The notes: a model not told the origin generated them from the letters alone. DNA of 39,386 nucleotides from an uncultured Porphyromonadaceae bacterium (GCA_902495075.1 CABUVO010000035.1:1-39386), one strand, 5' to 3'; numbered from the stretch's first letter, positions 15,312 through 23,303 are shown. Made by a program: numbers and translations.

Positions 15312-15800
15312 ATGCAAGATTTTGTAGCGATAGATTTTGAGACTGCGAACGGGCGACGTTCGAGTGTTTGCAGTGTTGGCATTGTGGTGGTGCGCGGGGG
15401 AGAGATTGTGGATAAATTCTACAGTCTAATAAAACCGACCCCAAACTATTACACTTATTGGACAACGCCGGTGCATGGTCTGACTCGGCAGGATACAGAT
15501 GGTCAACCAACATTTCCGGAAGTTTGGGCACATATTGCCCCTCGGATTCAAGGGTTGCCCCTCGTGGCTCACAACCGACCCTTTGATGAGAGTTGTCTGA
15601 AGGCAGCCTTTGCCGAATATGGTATGGAATATCCCAATTATGAATTTTATTGCACTTTAGCGGCATCGCGCAGATGTCTGCGACTTCCAAGTCATCAACT
15701 TCATATCTCAGCCGCCGCCTGTGGCTACAACATGGAGAACCATCACCACGCCCTCTGCGATGCCGAAGCCTGCGCCGCTATTGCATTGAAGATATTATAA
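15312..15800 (+). CDS. DnaQ-like 3'-5' exonuclease (DEDDh)
   Basis: A 162-residue single-domain exonuclease. Exo I is AIDFETAN (Asp and Glu metal ligands near residues 7-9), Exo II is VAHNRPFDESCL, and Exo III is HHALCDAEACAAI with the DEDDh histidine and last Asp. PVHGLTRQDT is the conserved loop typical of DNA polymerase III epsilon relatives. The protein has no BRCT or GIY-YIG extension. It could proofread or trim DNA or RNA ends. The ATG at 15312 is used rather than the TTG at 15303. Confidence 0.92.
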   Translation: MQDFVAIDFETANGRRSSVCSVGIVVVRGGEIVDKFYSLIKPTPNYYTYWTTPVHGLTRQDTDGQPTFPEVWAHIAPRIQGLPLVAHNRPFDESCLKAAFAEYGMEYPNYEFYCTLAASRRCLRLPSHQLHISAAACGYNMENHHHALCDAEACAAIALKIL

Positions 15801-15887
15801 TTCTTATCTTATGCGAATATTTTTGCGGATCAAGGGGAAGTGAAATATAAGATGTTTTTGTAATTAATAGCATATGACGGCATAGGG

Positions 15888-15901
15888 GACACCAAGGTGT
15901 C
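15888..15901. repeat. Short perfect inverted repeat
   Basis: GACACC and GGTGTC are separated by two bases. The pair lies after the exonuclease gene. It may be an operator or part of a weak transcript end; no T-run follows. Confidence 0.35.
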
Positions 15902-15913
15902 TTCACTCAACCA

Positions 15914-16003
15914 GCTTCGCCTGTAATATCACTGCTTCGGCTTCGCCTGTAATATCACTGCTTCGGCTTCGCATTCTGTATCTCTGGCTTCGCCCGTAAT
16001 ATG
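15914..16003 (+). repeat. 26-bp tandem repeat array
   Basis: Two perfect copies of a 26-bp unit beginning GCTTCGCCTGTAATATC occupy 15914-15939 and 15940-15965. Two diverged, shortened copies beginning GCTTCGCATTCTG and GCTTCGCCCGTAATATG follow at 15966 and 15987. There are no unique spacers. The array is non-coding and looks like a slippage-prone satellite. Confidence 0.75.
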
Positions 16004-16085
16004 AAAAAAGAGAAAATTAGAAATTTTTGAATCAAAAAAGTCAAAAAAAGTTGGATTAAAATTTGGTTTATAAAATAAACCTTAT

Positions 16086-16093
16086 TAAATTTG
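16086..16093 (+). promoter_or_regulatory. Promoter -7 box between the twin palindromes
   Basis: TAAATTTG, five bases after the first palindrome. It predicts a transcript start near 16099, only a few bases before the hairpin at 16105. Confidence 0.55.
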
Positions 16094-16104
16094 CAGGCGA
16101 GAAG

Positions 16105-16133
16105 AGGGCGAAATCGCGCGGTCGCCCTTTTTT
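16105..16133 (+). terminator. Intrinsic terminator or attenuator
   Basis: AGGGCGA and TCGCCCT form a 7-bp stem with a 10-base loop, followed by a run of six T (16128-16133). It comes directly after a promoter box, so it would end a transcript of about 35 bases or act as an attenuator for the downstream pair. Confidence 0.65.
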
Positions 16134-16173
16134 CAGAGTTAAATGGTTTATAAAATAAACCAAATTGTAATAA

Positions 16174-16341
16174 ATTCAATTTTCGCAAGTGAGAAGTTGA
16201 AGTTTATAGGTTTAATCGCGCTGTGCGCAGTTTATGAGTTTATTTGATGGGAATAAAAATAAACTCAGTCATATTCGCATCTAATAAACTATTAAACTGA
16301 TAAACTATTAAACTTTAAGTTGAAGCTTGCGAAACTTAAAT
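16174..16341 (-). repeat. Gene-leading hairpin element, copy A
   Basis: The reverse complement begins ATTTAAGTTTCGCAAGCTTC and ends near AACTTGCGAAAAT-like sequence, with internal GTTTATAAGTTTA-type words, the block GCATC/ATTCGCAT and an inner GCGCACAGCGCG hairpin. It matches three other copies at 23041, 28246 and 37268. The CTTGCGAAACTTAAAT end points to the ATG at 16358, 16 bp away. Confidence 0.8.
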
Positions 16342-16357
16342 CAAAAAAATTTTTGTT

Positions 16358-16999
16358 ATGGAAGAGAGAAAACTTACTGAAAAGGAGAGTCTGGAGGTCA
16401 TTACTGCCATGATTGCCCGCACCAAAGAACGTTATATCGGCAATGGAAATATTCTCCTTATGTGGGGATATCTGGTGGTTTGCGTCACAATCCTTGTATG
16501 GATTATGCTCGCCACTACGCAGCAGAATGTCTGGAATTGGCTTTGGTTCGCAATCCCTTTGATCGGATTCCCGGCTACGATCATTATGGCTCGAAAGGAG
16601 CAACGTGAGAATGGAGTGACTACGTATTCTGACAAGGTTACCTCCCGGTTGTGGACCATATTTGGTATATCGGAATTGGTTCTGATGCTCATGTGTTTAG
16701 GTTTCAGTCTATTCCTGAATGTAAATTGCTGGGGAGCGATGTTGGTGTATTCTTGCATAGCAACTCCATTAGCTGAAATAGCTCAAGGCATTTTTCTAAG
16801 AGAGAATAGTTTATGTGTTGGCGGAATAATCGGACTTGCCGTCGGGTTGGTCACATTATGTTGCGTTGCCAGCGGCGTTGTACTTAACGCCAATTGGTAC
16901 CTCCCTTTATTTATTTTCGGGTTTGTTTGCATGATGATTATTCCCGGTCACGTTATTAACCATAAAGCCAAGGTTAATTATAAAGTTGAGAATATATGA
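16358..16999 (+). CDS. Multi-pass membrane protein, unknown function
   Basis: A 213-residue inner-membrane protein: a cytosolic N-terminal helix (EERKLTEKESLEVITAMIARTKERY) and about six hydrophobic segments from residue 31 to 205, ending in a basic tail. I do not recognise a characterised family; proteins of this type are commonly paired with small winged-helix regulators in Bacteroidota. Its stop overlaps the regulator start (ATGA at 16996-16999), so the two are translated together. Hairpin element copy A and a promoter/terminator pair sit upstream. A role in sensing or signal relay to the regulator is inference. Confidence 0.8.
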   Translation: MEERKLTEKESLEVITAMIARTKERYIGNGNILLMWGYLVVCVTILVWIMLATTQQNVWNWLWFAIPLIGFPATIIMARKEQRENGVTTYSDKVTSRLWTIFGISELVLMLMCLGFSLFLNVNCWGAMLVYSCIATPLAEIAQGIFLRENSLCVGGIIGLAVGLVTLCCVASGVVLNANWYLPLFIFGFVCMMIIPGHVINHKAKVNYKVENI

Positions 17000-17277
17000 A
17001 AGAACTGAATCCGCTCCTGCATTCGCAACTCCGGCTTGCTGTCATGTCCATTCTAATGAATGTGGAGGAAGCAGATTTCGTTTATCTCAAAGAGAAAACA
17101 GAATCAACCGCCGGAAATCTCAGTGTCCAGCTTGACAAACTTTCTTCTGCGGGATATATTACAATAGAGAAAGGGATGTCGGGGAAACGTCCTCGCACTA
17201 CCTGTTCGGTCACTCCCGAAGGCAGGAAAGCATTTGAGGAATATGTGGAAACGCTGAAAACGTATCTTGGAATTTAA
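16996..17277 (+). CDS. Winged-helix transcription regulator (MarR/ArsR-like)
   Basis: A 93-residue single-domain DNA-binding protein. LHSQLRLAVMSILMNVEEADF leads into the helix-turn-helix LKEKTESTAGNLSVQLDKLS, followed by the wing YITIEKGMSGKRPRTTCSVT and a C-terminal dimer helix (PEGRKAFEEYVETLKTYL). This arrangement is the winged-helix group (HTH_34-type) common in bacteria. It overlaps the membrane-protein gene by four bases. It probably autoregulates the pair through the palindromes at 16065 and 16145 (inference). Confidence 0.9.
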   Translation: MKELNPLLHSQLRLAVMSILMNVEEADFVYLKEKTESTAGNLSVQLDKLSSAGYITIEKGMSGKRPRTTCSVTPEGRKAFEEYVETLKTYLGI

Positions 17278-17463
17278 TGTTTAATGTGCAATGTGTAATT
17301 TTTAATGTTTAATGTGTAATGGGGAAGGGGAATTATAAATGGGGTGAGAACGCGGAGTATTGAATAATTATTTATAATCTTTTACGTTATTGGATTGAAG
17401 GGAGGGCAAATATAAAAATCATCCTTTCAATCCAATAATCTGTAATATAAAAGACTGCATACA
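17278..17463. other. Spacer with text-like repeat and operator-like hairpin
   Basis: The left part (17274-17325) is built of AATGTTTAATGTG-type words, the same as in the middle of the long repeats at 5671 and 8129. The right part contains the inverted repeat TTATTGGATTGAA (17387-17399) and TTCAATCCAATAA (17426-17438), a perfect 13-bp pair 26 bases apart, ending 25 bp before the mutarotase ATG. It may be a regulator site for the sugar genes or an RNA hairpin in their leader. Confidence 0.5.
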
Positions 17464-17799
17464 ATGCAAAGATTAGTCAAGACTCTAACCCTCAGGGATG
17501 ATCCTAAATTGATTGAGGAGTATTGTCTCGTTCACAAGAATATATGGCCCGAAATCAGGTCGGGAATTAAAGAGGTTGGAGTCTCAGTAATGGATATATA
17601 TCTTCTCGGCAATCTTCTTGTGATGATTATAGAAGCACCGGATGATATTGATCTTGATGCCGCTTTCCGGAGACTTGCCACAATGCCTCGTCAGCAGGAA
17701 TGGGAGGAATTTGTGTCGAAATTTCAGAATTGCGGGGAAACAGAGTCTTCCGCGCAGAAATGGAAGGTGATGTCAAAGATTTTTGAATTAAGTAAGTAA
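17464..17799 (+). CDS. RhaM-fold sugar mutarotase (L-rhamnose/L-fucose type)
   Basis: A 111-residue protein of the RhaM (DUF718) family of dimeric ferredoxin-fold mutarotases, which interconvert alpha and beta anomers of 6-deoxy sugars. The visible family features are RLVKTLTLRDDPKLIEEYCL, the catalytic-region histidine in VHKNIWPEIRSGIKE, and the MPRQQEWEEFV segment near the C-terminus. Sitting upstream of a fucose-type permease it more likely serves L-fucose or a related sugar than rhamnose, since no rhamnose genes are nearby. Confidence 0.88.
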   Translation: MQRLVKTLTLRDDPKLIEEYCLVHKNIWPEIRSGIKEVGVSVMDIYLLGNLLVMIIEAPDDIDLDAAFRRLATMPRQQEWEEFVSKFQNCGETESSAQKWKVMSKIFELSK

Positions 17800-17980
17800 G
17801 AAAAATTAATGCACATATAAAACGCAGTTATTTTTGAGATGTTTTTGCCGCGTAATGATGGAGCATATAGGCATATGCGACTGAATTACAAGGTGAAAAC
17901 AGCCAAAAAGAACAAGTTTTATAGTGCAAGATTTCATTACTTACATATATCGGTTAATTTTTATTACTTACTTATAAGTT

Positions 17981-19231
17981 ATGCGACAGATTTCAAAGTC
18001 ATACAAGATACCTTTCTTGCTCGTGAGTCTCCTCTTTTTATTGTGGGGAGTCGCCAACAACATGAATGACACGTTGCTGGCCGCTTTTCGACGCATAATG
18101 TCGATGAGCGATCTGCAGACATCATTGGTGCAGTTTGCATTCTTTGGAGCCTATTTCTGTTTTGCGTTGCCGGCCGCTGTTTTTATCGGTCGTCACTCTT
18201 ACAAGGCTGGAATTCTGTTGGGTCTTGGTCTTTACGCAGCAGGCACGATGCTTTTTTATCCGGCAGGACAAACAGCTTCATATGGTTTCTTTCTTTTTGC
18301 CATATATGTGATGGCTGGTGGGTGCGCTGTGCTCGAAACTACAGCCAACCCTTATATTTTGTCTATGGGATCACAGGAAACAGCCACCCGTCGCTTAAAC
18401 TTCGCCCAGACATTGAATCCTATAGGTGCAATATGCGGAATTCTTCTGAGCCGGCACTTTATACTTTCTGAACTTAATGCTGCCGATGCAGCCGAACGCG
18501 CAGGTATGGGAGCAGATGCCCTCGCGGAAGTGCAAGCGCACGAACTGAACGCTTTGTCGGGAACTTATATGCTCATAGGTGTTGTACTGACAGTTCTTTT
18601 CGTTATAATCGCACTTGTAAAGATGCCTGCAGATAAGGATACCGGCAATCTCAATATTTTGTCAACCTTCCGAATGCTTTGGAAAAACAGAAGATGGCGC
18701 TACGGGGTTGTGGCTCAGTTTTTCTATGTTGGCGTTCAGACAGGAGTGTGGTCATTTACGATACGTCTTGCCATGGACAGGCTTGGTATTCTCGAGAAAG
18801 ATGCCTCGATGATATTTCTGTATTCAATAATTGCATTCACGGCATGTCGGTTCTTTTTCACATGGGTTATGGGTTTCGTCCGTCCTGTAAAGTTGCTTTT
18901 ATGCGTCTCGGCGGCTGCCGTAGGGTGTACTCTCTTAGTAATCTTTAGCAGTGGAATGCTGTCGGTATGGGCACTTGTCGGGATTTCAGCATGCATGTCG
19001 CTAATGTTCCCGACCATATATGGCATAGCTCTTGAAGGGATAACCGGAGAAAGCGCAAAACTTGCAGCTTCAGGGCTTATCATGGCGATACTGGGAGGGG
19101 CATTGATAACCCCGCTTCAGGCTCTCGTGTCAGATATATTCGGAATAGGGAATTCTTTCTGGGTGCCGGTGGTTTGTCTGATTATTATATTTGTTTATTC
19201 TGCCGGAATAATACGCGCCGGCTCAAGATAA
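17981..19231 (+). CDS. L-fucose:H+ symporter-like permease (FucP family)
   Basis: A 416-residue, 12-helix major facilitator of the FucP/GluP group. Family markers are FLLWGVANNMNDTLLAAF in helix 1, LVQFAFFGAYFCFALPAA in helix 2, GGCAVLETTANPYI in helix 4, and NFAQTLNPIGAICG in helix 5, with the Asn-rich sugar-site positions kept. It would import L-fucose or a similar sugar with H+. It lies 180 bp after the mutarotase gene and 25 bp before the kinase/nucleotidyltransferase fusion, so at least the last two are co-transcribed. Confidence 0.9.
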   Translation: MRQISKSYKIPFLLVSLLFLLWGVANNMNDTLLAAFRRIMSMSDLQTSLVQFAFFGAYFCFALPAAVFIGRHSYKAGILLGLGLYAAGTMLFYPAGQTASYGFFLFAIYVMAGGCAVLETTANPYILSMGSQETATRRLNFAQTLNPIGAICGILLSRHFILSELNAADAAERAGMGADALAEVQAHELNALSGTYMLIGVVLTVLFVIIALVKMPADKDTGNLNILSTFRMLWKNRRWRYGVVAQFFYVGVQTGVWSFTIRLAMDRLGILEKDASMIFLYSIIAFTACRFFFTWVMGFVRPVKLLLCVSAAAVGCTLLVIFSSGMLSVWALVGISACMSLMFPTIYGIALEGITGESAKLAASGLIMAILGGALITPLQALVSDIFGIGNSFWVPVVCLIIIFVYSAGIIRAGSR

Positions 19232-19256
19232 GTTAAGAAGTTGTTTAATAATAATT

Positions 19257-20417
19257 ATGAGAAAAAAAGTATTCGTCTCCGGATGCTACGATATGCTCCA
19301 CTCGGGGCATGTGGCTTTTTTCAAGGAGGCTTCACAATATGGCGATCTTTATGTGGGTATAGGTTCAGATAGCACTATCGAAGAGCTAAAACATCGTCGT
19401 ACAGTCTATTCTGAGAAGGAGCGTCTTTATATGGTGAAAGCAATACGCTATGTTACTGATGCTTTCGTAAACTCCGGGAGCGGTATGCTTGACTTTATTG
19501 ACACGATGGATAAGGTACGACCGGATATATTCGTGGTGAATTCAGATGGAGGAAGCGAAGAGAAACGTCGTCTATGCGCTGAACGTGGCATCGAGTACGT
19601 AGAACTTGCTCGTGTTCCCGATGCCGGACTCCAAGCTCGCTCCACTACCTCTCTGCGTAGTGATGTGAAGTCGCATCTTCCATATCGCGTAGACATTGCC
19701 GGCACATGGATTGATCAGCCCTATGTATCACATTATGGCGATGGATGGGCGATCACGGCATCAATAGAGCCGACGGTTGAATTCATGGAGCGAGGAGGGA
19801 TGTCGACCTCCACGCGAAATGCTGCCAAGAAAATATGGCCTTATGAGCTTCCCGATTACAACGAAGAGATGCTTGCACGGCTGCTGTTCTGCTTTGAGAA
19901 TGACCCTGAGAACAAGGGACATGTCTCCGGCGCTCAGGATGCCATCGGTATCTGCATGTCTGGGATTACTCGCCATCATTATAACGACCGTTATTGGCCC
20001 GACCGAATAGAGTCATGTCATGATGAGGAAATCATTTCCTGGTTGGAAAGTCACATTGTGCTGCTGCCGATGTTTCCACGCCGTCCCGACTGCTCGGTAG
20101 TGGAGGGAAAGGATATTACGGAAGATAAGGTCAAGGCTCTTACATCTGCAGCCGACCGATGCTGGGATGCAATCATGCATCGCGATCTCAACGCATTTGC
20201 TGATGCATTCCGTGATTCTTTTGATGCTCAGGTAGCGATGTTCCCGGCGATGATGCAGCCAGGAGTACAGGAATTTATTGACGGTGTACGCAACTATGCT
20301 ATGGCGTGGAAGATGCTTGGCGCGGGTGGCGGCGGTCATCTCGCTCTTGTCATTCCTGATAACGCTCAGTTGTTGCCAGGTATGATTCCAATAAAGATCC
20401 GCCGGCGCGGATTCTGA
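19257..20417 (+). CDS. Nucleotidyltransferase - GHMP kinase fusion
   Basis: A 386-residue two-domain protein. Residues 1-138 are a TagD/HldE-type nucleotidyltransferase: GCYDMLHSGHV contains the nucleotide-binding HxGH (His15-His18), and RSTTSLR (128-134) takes the place of the ISSTR-like motif. Residues 142-370 look like a GHMP sugar kinase: PYRVDIAGTWID (motif 1), GHVSGAQDAIG (221-231, near motif 2 or the QD motif) and KMLGAGGGGHLAL (motif 3). This suggests phosphorylation of a sugar at C1 and its activation to a nucleotide sugar, analogous in logic to Fkp (L-fucose to GDP-fucose) but with a different transferase fold. The glycine-rich ATP loop is atypical, so kinase activity is not certain. 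Confidence 0.8.
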   Translation: MRKKVFVSGCYDMLHSGHVAFFKEASQYGDLYVGIGSDSTIEELKHRRTVYSEKERLYMVKAIRYVTDAFVNSGSGMLDFIDTMDKVRPDIFVVNSDGGSEEKRRLCAERGIEYVELARVPDAGLQARSTTSLRSDVKSHLPYRVDIAGTWIDQPYVSHYGDGWAITASIEPTVEFMERGGMSTSTRNAAKKIWPYELPDYNEEMLARLLFCFENDPENKGHVSGAQDAIGICMSGITRHHYNDRYWPDRIESCHDEEIISWLESHIVLLPMFPRRPDCSVVEGKDITEDKVKALTSAADRCWDAIMHRDLNAFADAFRDSFDAQVAMFPAMMQPGVQEFIDGVRNYAMAWKMLGAGGGGHLALVIPDNAQLLPGMIPIKIRRRGF

Positions 20418-20430
20418 TTCTAAAAGTTTC

Positions 20431-21333
20431 TTAGTTTGCGTTATTACGATATTCATTGGGGGTTACTCCAACCACATTCTTGAAAAGGCGCGTGAAATGC
20501 TGCGGATATTGGAAACCAAGTTCATAAGCAATCTGGCTGATGCTTTTGTCTTGTGAGAACAGGCGTTCTTTAGCAAGATTGATAATCTTTGCCTGAATGT
20601 GTTCTTTTGCTGTTTTTCCGGTCTCTTTCTTTATAAGATCCCCGAAATAATTGGGCGAGAGGCACATTTCAGATGCGCACCATTTTACTGTCGGCAAACC
20701 TTCTGCCGATAAGCGCGGACTATGCATATAGTCATCTAAAATCGATTCAAATTTCGCCAGCAGATCACTGTTTACAGTCTCCCGGGTGATGAACTGACGT
20801 TCGTAAAAACGGAGACAATAATCAAGCAGGAGCTCTATGTTCGATGCGATAAGACGTTTGCTGAGTCGGTCAATGGCATGACCGAGTTCGAGTGAAATCT
20901 TTTCGAGACAGTCGATGAAGATTTCTCGTTCCTGTTGCGACAGATGCAAGGCTTCATTTACGTTGTAGGAAAAATATGAATACTCATTCATATGGCGCCC
21001 GAGAGACGTGCCGCGTATAAGTTCCGGATCGAAGCACAACGCCCAGCCTTTGGGTTGGTATTCCTCACCATTGTCTTCGAGTCCTATGACCTGTCCCGGT
21101 GCCAGACACACCACGGTTCCTTTATGATAGTCATATTTTCTGCGTCCGTATATGAGATCTCCACAGACAACATCTTTCAGAAATACCACATAAAAGCCGA
21201 AAATATGGCGTTTATGTCGCATGGGAGGACATTTCGAGAGGTCTATTACGCTCACAAGAGGATGCAAAGTCTCGACTCCGAGGAGGTCGTTATATTCTGT
21301 AATTGTAGCTATGTTCAAAGGTTTTTCAGCCAT
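20431..21333 (-). CDS. AraC family transcription regulator (paralogue)
   Basis: This 300-residue regulator is collinear with the AraC protein at 8808: the same sensor half (FYVVFLKDVVCGDLIYGRRK; PKGWALCFDPELIRGTSLGR; NVNEALHLSQQERE) and the same DNA-binding half (CASEMCLSPNYFGDLIKKET; ISQIAYELGFQYPQHFTRLF; GVTPNEYR). ATG 21333 is chosen because the TAATTTTG box at 21349-21356 lies over the longer TTG start. It converges on the kinase fusion with a 13-bp gap, so its target may be that sugar operon or the GH30 gene transcribed in the same direction upstream. Confidence 0.93.
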   Translation of the reverse strand: MAEKPLNIATITEYNDLLGVETLHPLVSVIDLSKCPPMRHKRHIFGFYVVFLKDVVCGDLIYGRRKYDYHKGTVVCLAPGQVIGLEDNGEEYQPKGWALCFDPELIRGTSLGRHMNEYSYFSYNVNEALHLSQQEREIFIDCLEKISLELGHAIDRLSKRLIASNIELLLDYCLRFYERQFITRETVNSDLLAKFESILDDYMHSPRLSAEGLPTVKWCASEMCLSPNYFGDLIKKETGKTAKEHIQAKIINLAKERLFSQDKSISQIAYELGFQYPQHFTRLFKNVVGVTPNEYRNNAN

Positions 21334-21348
21334 GAGATTTGTTTTTGA

Positions 21349-21356
21349 CAAAATTA
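21349..21356 (-). promoter_or_regulatory. Promoter -7 box of the second AraC gene
   Basis: CAAAATTA on the plus strand, TAATTTTG on the minus strand; leader about ten bases. Confidence 0.6.
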
Positions 21357-21428
21357 CATAAATCCCTGAAATTATACACTATCCCGAAATAGGAATCCGT
21401 AACATCGGTAGGAAAAAATGTAATTTAG

Positions 21429-23006
21429 TTATTCGAAAACAATTGTCGCTACAGAGCGTGCAGGAACGGTGATTTCCGGTTTTCTTAGGGTCTCTTCTTT
21501 TATCGGCGTTATGTTGGAATTATTCTTATCCGAGGTGATATATATCTTGCGGGAGCGAGATATATTCTTCCGATCCGGTGCCTTTATCGAAATTTTTTCG
21601 TCATTTTCTGAATAATTGATTGCGACAACAATCATTGAGCCGTCCTCATTACGGTATGCAGACAACATCAGTCCGTATGGCTCGGTTGCGCTGTCAGGAA
21701 GAATATTTCCTTTTGAATCCATGGCGGATATATCAATGCGTTGCGCTCCAGGACGGATGAAACGGCTGTAGTTGCCTAATGTCCATAATAATTTGGAATC
21801 CACAATCGTATCATTGCCCGATGTTTTGTCTCGATATTGGAAAAGAAGTCCGTCTTTATAATTACTGCCTATAGCTCTCCACCATTGCCAACTGCGTGCA
21901 TTGGCATACACGAGGTCGTGATGAATGATACGCGCTACGTATAATGCAGTCTTCATTGTTCTGTCAAAACCATGTCCTCCGCCAATTTCTTCATCGTTGC
22001 TCATGATGCAGACTTCGCTTTGCCAGAAGTCCACGCCATATTTCCTGAGGGTATCGTTAAGGGCGACGCGAATCAGTTTCATGGTATCGATAGGCGTATT
22101 TGTCCAGTAACTATGTCCAGCCATCATGCGGGGGAGATTCTTCAGATTTCCCAGATATGTTTCAGTGCTGTCAGGAGAGAAAAAAGATTGTATTTCATAA
22201 CCTCGGTCTGATCCGGTCATGTGTGTTGACATCATGCATCGATAATCTGAAGATTCCGGTATTATAATCTTTGTGTCCAAATTTCTTGCTGAGATCTCCT
22301 TGTCAAGAAGTTTGGCGATTCTTGCTATTTCACGTTTTGAAGCTGGGGTGCCTTCCTGTTTAGGTCCAAACCAGTTCCAATGTCCATCTGGCTCATTGAG
22401 AGGGGAGATGTATGTTAGAGAAATATCATCATGATTTTTAAGACCGACAATAACATCAGCCATGAAACGGGCAAAGTCCTCATATTTGTCTTCCCGAAGA
22501 TTATAAGTGCTGTCTCTGCCGGTGTTTGTTGCAAGACCGTTTTGAGTGAAAAATACAGGTGGTGAGTTTAGGAATCCGAGAAAAGTCTGCACTCCACGTT
22601 GCTTGGCGAGTTTCAGGAAATTACGTTGCCCAAGTTGCTTGTTCCAATCGTAGGAGCCGTCTGCCAGCAGAAAGCATTCCGTTCTTGTGCCGTCATTGAT
22701 CTGCGAGCTGCGTCCTTGGTCCACACTTCCGGCTCCGATATTGAATCGCCAGATGCTTAAGCCAATTCCCTTGGGATTTCCATGGCAATCTGACTCATTG
22801 CTGAATAAAAGATCGGCAACATTTGATTGCACCGAATCAGACATCTCGCCAACAAATCGCATGCTCCATGCATCGGACGCACCAAAACCATCGATGGTCT
22901 GATACCTTATCTCAGGATTCATTACATAGGATCGATCGGCAGCGAATGCCGTCATTATTATTGCAGAAAAGCTAATAACTGCCAGAAAAAATTTCTTCAT
23001 CTTCAT
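21429..23006 (-). CDS. GH30 glycoside hydrolase, endo-beta-1,6-galactanase-like
   Basis: A 525-residue secreted enzyme: signal peptide (cut after AFAA), the GH30 start YQTIDGFGASDAWSM, a (beta/alpha)8 barrel and a C-terminal beta-sandwich (about 430-525). The acid/base is Glu205 in SPLNEPDGHWNW and the nucleophile Glu331 in FWQSEVCIM, the two expected glutamates. The form of these motifs resembles the endo-beta-1,6-galactanase branch acting on arabinogalactan side chains, though xylanase or glucosidase activity is not excluded. No lipobox is present, so it is probably periplasmic or released. Two in-frame ATGs (23006 and 23000) are possible starts. A clear promoter box and hairpin element copy B lie just upstream. 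Confidence 0.9.
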   Translation of the reverse strand: MKMKKFFLAVISFSAIIMTAFAADRSYVMNPEIRYQTIDGFGASDAWSMRFVGEMSDSVQSNVADLLFSNESDCHGNPKGIGLSIWRFNIGAGSVDQGRSSQINDGTRTECFLLADGSYDWNKQLGQRNFLKLAKQRGVQTFLGFLNSPPVFFTQNGLATNTGRDSTYNLREDKYEDFARFMADVIVGLKNHDDISLTYISPLNEPDGHWNWFGPKQEGTPASKREIARIAKLLDKEISARNLDTKIIIPESSDYRCMMSTHMTGSDRGYEIQSFFSPDSTETYLGNLKNLPRMMAGHSYWTNTPIDTMKLIRVALNDTLRKYGVDFWQSEVCIMSNDEEIGGGHGFDRTMKTALYVARIIHHDLVYANARSWQWWRAIGSNYKDGLLFQYRDKTSGNDTIVDSKLLWTLGNYSRFIRPGAQRIDISAMDSKGNILPDSATEPYGLMLSAYRNEDGSMIVVAINYSENDEKISIKAPDRKNISRSRKIYITSDKNNSNITPIKEETLRKPEITVPARSVATIVFE

Positions 23007-23024
23007 GGTTGGTTAATTCAACTG

Positions 23025-23032
23025 CAAAGATA
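23025..23032 (-). promoter_or_regulatory. Promoter -7 box of the GH30 gene
   Basis: CAAAGATA on the plus strand, TATCTTTG on the minus strand. On the minus strand the TTG inside the hairpin element end (CTTGCGAAACTT) lies exactly 19 bases upstream, fitting a -33 box donated by the repeat. Confidence 0.65.
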
Positions 23033-23040
23033 ATGATTAA

Positions 23041-23210
23041 TTTAAGTTTCGCAAGCTTCAATTTAAAGTTTAAGAGTTTATAAGTTTAAAAGTTTATCAG
23101 ATACGGGTATGGCTGAGTCCTCATTTATTCGCATCAAAAAAATAAACTTATAAACTGCGCATTGTGCAATAAACTTATAAACTTCAACTTTACGCTTGCG
23201 AAAGTTGAAT
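23041..23210 (+). repeat. Gene-leading hairpin element, copy B
   Basis: Begins TTTAAGTTTCGCAAGCTTCA and ends CGCTTGCGAAAGTTGAAT, which are imperfect terminal inverted repeats. Inside are GTTTATAAGTTTAAAAG words, TTATTCGCATCA and the inner pair TGCGCATTGTGCA. The TTTAAG end faces the GH30 ATG 35 bp away. It lies in a 297-bp divergent spacer whose other gene is pncB. Confidence 0.85.
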
Positions 23211-23303
23211 AATTAATTCAACTTCATCAAACCGGAAGTTTTATAAGTTTAATCCAAAGGCATGATAAATTCGTTATTTTAATAAATCAATAATGCAGAA
23301 GCC

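Larger units (their letters stand above)
16065..16161. promoter_or_regulatory. Twin 17-bp palindromes, candidate operator pair
   Basis: GGTTTATAAAATAAACC, a 7-bp stem with a 3-base centre, occurs identically at 16065-16081 and 16145-16161, 80 bp apart. The first lies directly upstream of a TAAATTTG box; the second follows the terminator-like hairpin. The downstream operon (16358-17277) encodes a winged-helix regulator, which is the natural candidate to bind them. Confidence 0.6.

Noticed and set aside
15914..16003. CRISPR-like short array
   Set aside because: Units are head-to-tail with no unique spacers and there are no cas genes, so it is a plain tandem repeat.
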